Shown here: positions 63,912 through 64,000 of the stretch, piece after piece
Layout: each line of letters begins with the position of its first letter
Numbering within the stretch: position 1 is the first letter of the stretch
Source of the DNA: Azospirillum doebereinerae
GTDB lineage: Bacteria > Pseudomonadota > Alphaproteobacteria > Azospirillales > Azospirillaceae
Length of the DNA: 64,000 nt
Direction of reading: 5' to 3'
Assembly: GCF_003989665.1 (NCBI RefSeq)
Contig: NZ_RZIJ01000022.1
Location: forward strand, 43,626 to 107,625
Program-made: the position numbers and the translations under genes
The notes under the pieces: model-generated
The model's input: only the letters and a program-made list of their open reading frames with translations
What the model was told of the DNA's origin: nothing
Databases searched by the model: none

Positions 63912-64000
63912 GAGCATCGCGCCTGAAATCTGAATCGGCGGTTGCGCTTGGGCCGCTGACGTGATTCACCATTGTTGGAGGTGGATCATGGGGCGCAGCT
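63912..64000 (+). mobile_element. Putative left end of an IS630-type insertion sequence, cut by window edge
   Basis: After a TA dinucleotide (63910-63911) the sequence changes to GAGCATCGCGCCTGAAATCT, and a GGAGGTGG ribosome site then precedes an ATG at 63988. IS630 elements insert at TA and their transposases commonly begin MGRS, as here. The right end and most of the gene lie outside the window, so this rests on a short stretch. Confidence 0.45.
63988..64000 (+). CDS. Start of a probable IS630-family transposase
   Basis: Only MGRS is encoded before the window ends. The strong GGAGGTGGATC ribosome site eight bases upstream and the MGRS start typical of IS630 transposases support the call. 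Nothing more can be said from four codons. Confidence 0.4.

Overview
The window is uniformly very GC-rich, densely packed DNA. Gene content and codon style point to an alphaproteobacterium of the Azospirillum type (Rhodospirillales/Azospirillaceae). Supporting traits are a fliF-fliH-fliN-motA-flbD-flhA-flhF-flhG flagellar run with a FlbD-type regulator, several chemosensory and two-component systems, and GTG starts with GTGA/ATGA stop-start overlaps. The genus is inferred from style and content, not proven. The window carries signalling, motility and transport genes; I found no rRNA, tRNA or CRISPR.

Layout. 1-1616: truncated OmpR-type regulator and a periplasmic binding protein. 2091-6310: a SiaABCD-like partner-switch operon (PP2C phosphatase, kinase, SiaC, diguanylate cyclase) with an extra histidine kinase inserted before the cyclase. 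6453-9352: secreted DUF1501/DUF1800 pair. 9379-19732: a Wsp-like alternative chemosensory operon read leftwards (CheW, CheR-TPR, CheW, MCP, CheA-REC, CheB, double-receiver regulator, hybrid kinase). 20004-21263: small protein and a soluble MCP-tip/Cache protein. 21303-22065: hypothetical gene and DUF1636. 22439-26837: NCS1-permease/histidine-kinase fusion and LuxR-type regulator. 26846-29314: MaoC, CorC-like and ExoD-like genes. 29537-32333: a receiver protein divergent from a LOV-like hybrid kinase lacking the photoactive cysteine. 32392-33512: HD hydrolase and XRE regulator.

34018-45710 is the flagellar operon: basal body and export (fliF, fliH, fliN, flhA), a stator-like motA, the sigma54 activator flbD, number/placement GTPases flhF and flhG, a FliK-like protein and a small unknown; fliG is absent. 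45716-47298: SRPBCC protein and a six-repeat propeller, lectin-like protein beside an AT-rich patch. 47380-50317: copA-cueR copper export operon with a clear 19-bp-spacer CueR promoter. 50394-54943: unknown gene, TRIC-type channel, LivK-like binding protein and a TPR-glycosyltransferase. 54931-59554: Cache MCP, two metallophosphoesterases and a nucleotidyltransferase. 59764-63858: an OsmF-YehYXW-like ABC importer. The window ends in what looks like the left end of an IS630-type element.

Five copies of a GC-rich palindromic intergenic repeat (6326, 15283, 22173, 51671, 60761) punctuate the region. The main theme is environmental sensing feeding motility, c-di-GMP and surface functions. The most unusual items are the LOV-like kinase with the pocket cysteine apparently moved, the extra kinase sharing the SiaD-type stalk, the permease-kinase fusion, and the Wsp-like array whose output protein has no GGDEF domain.
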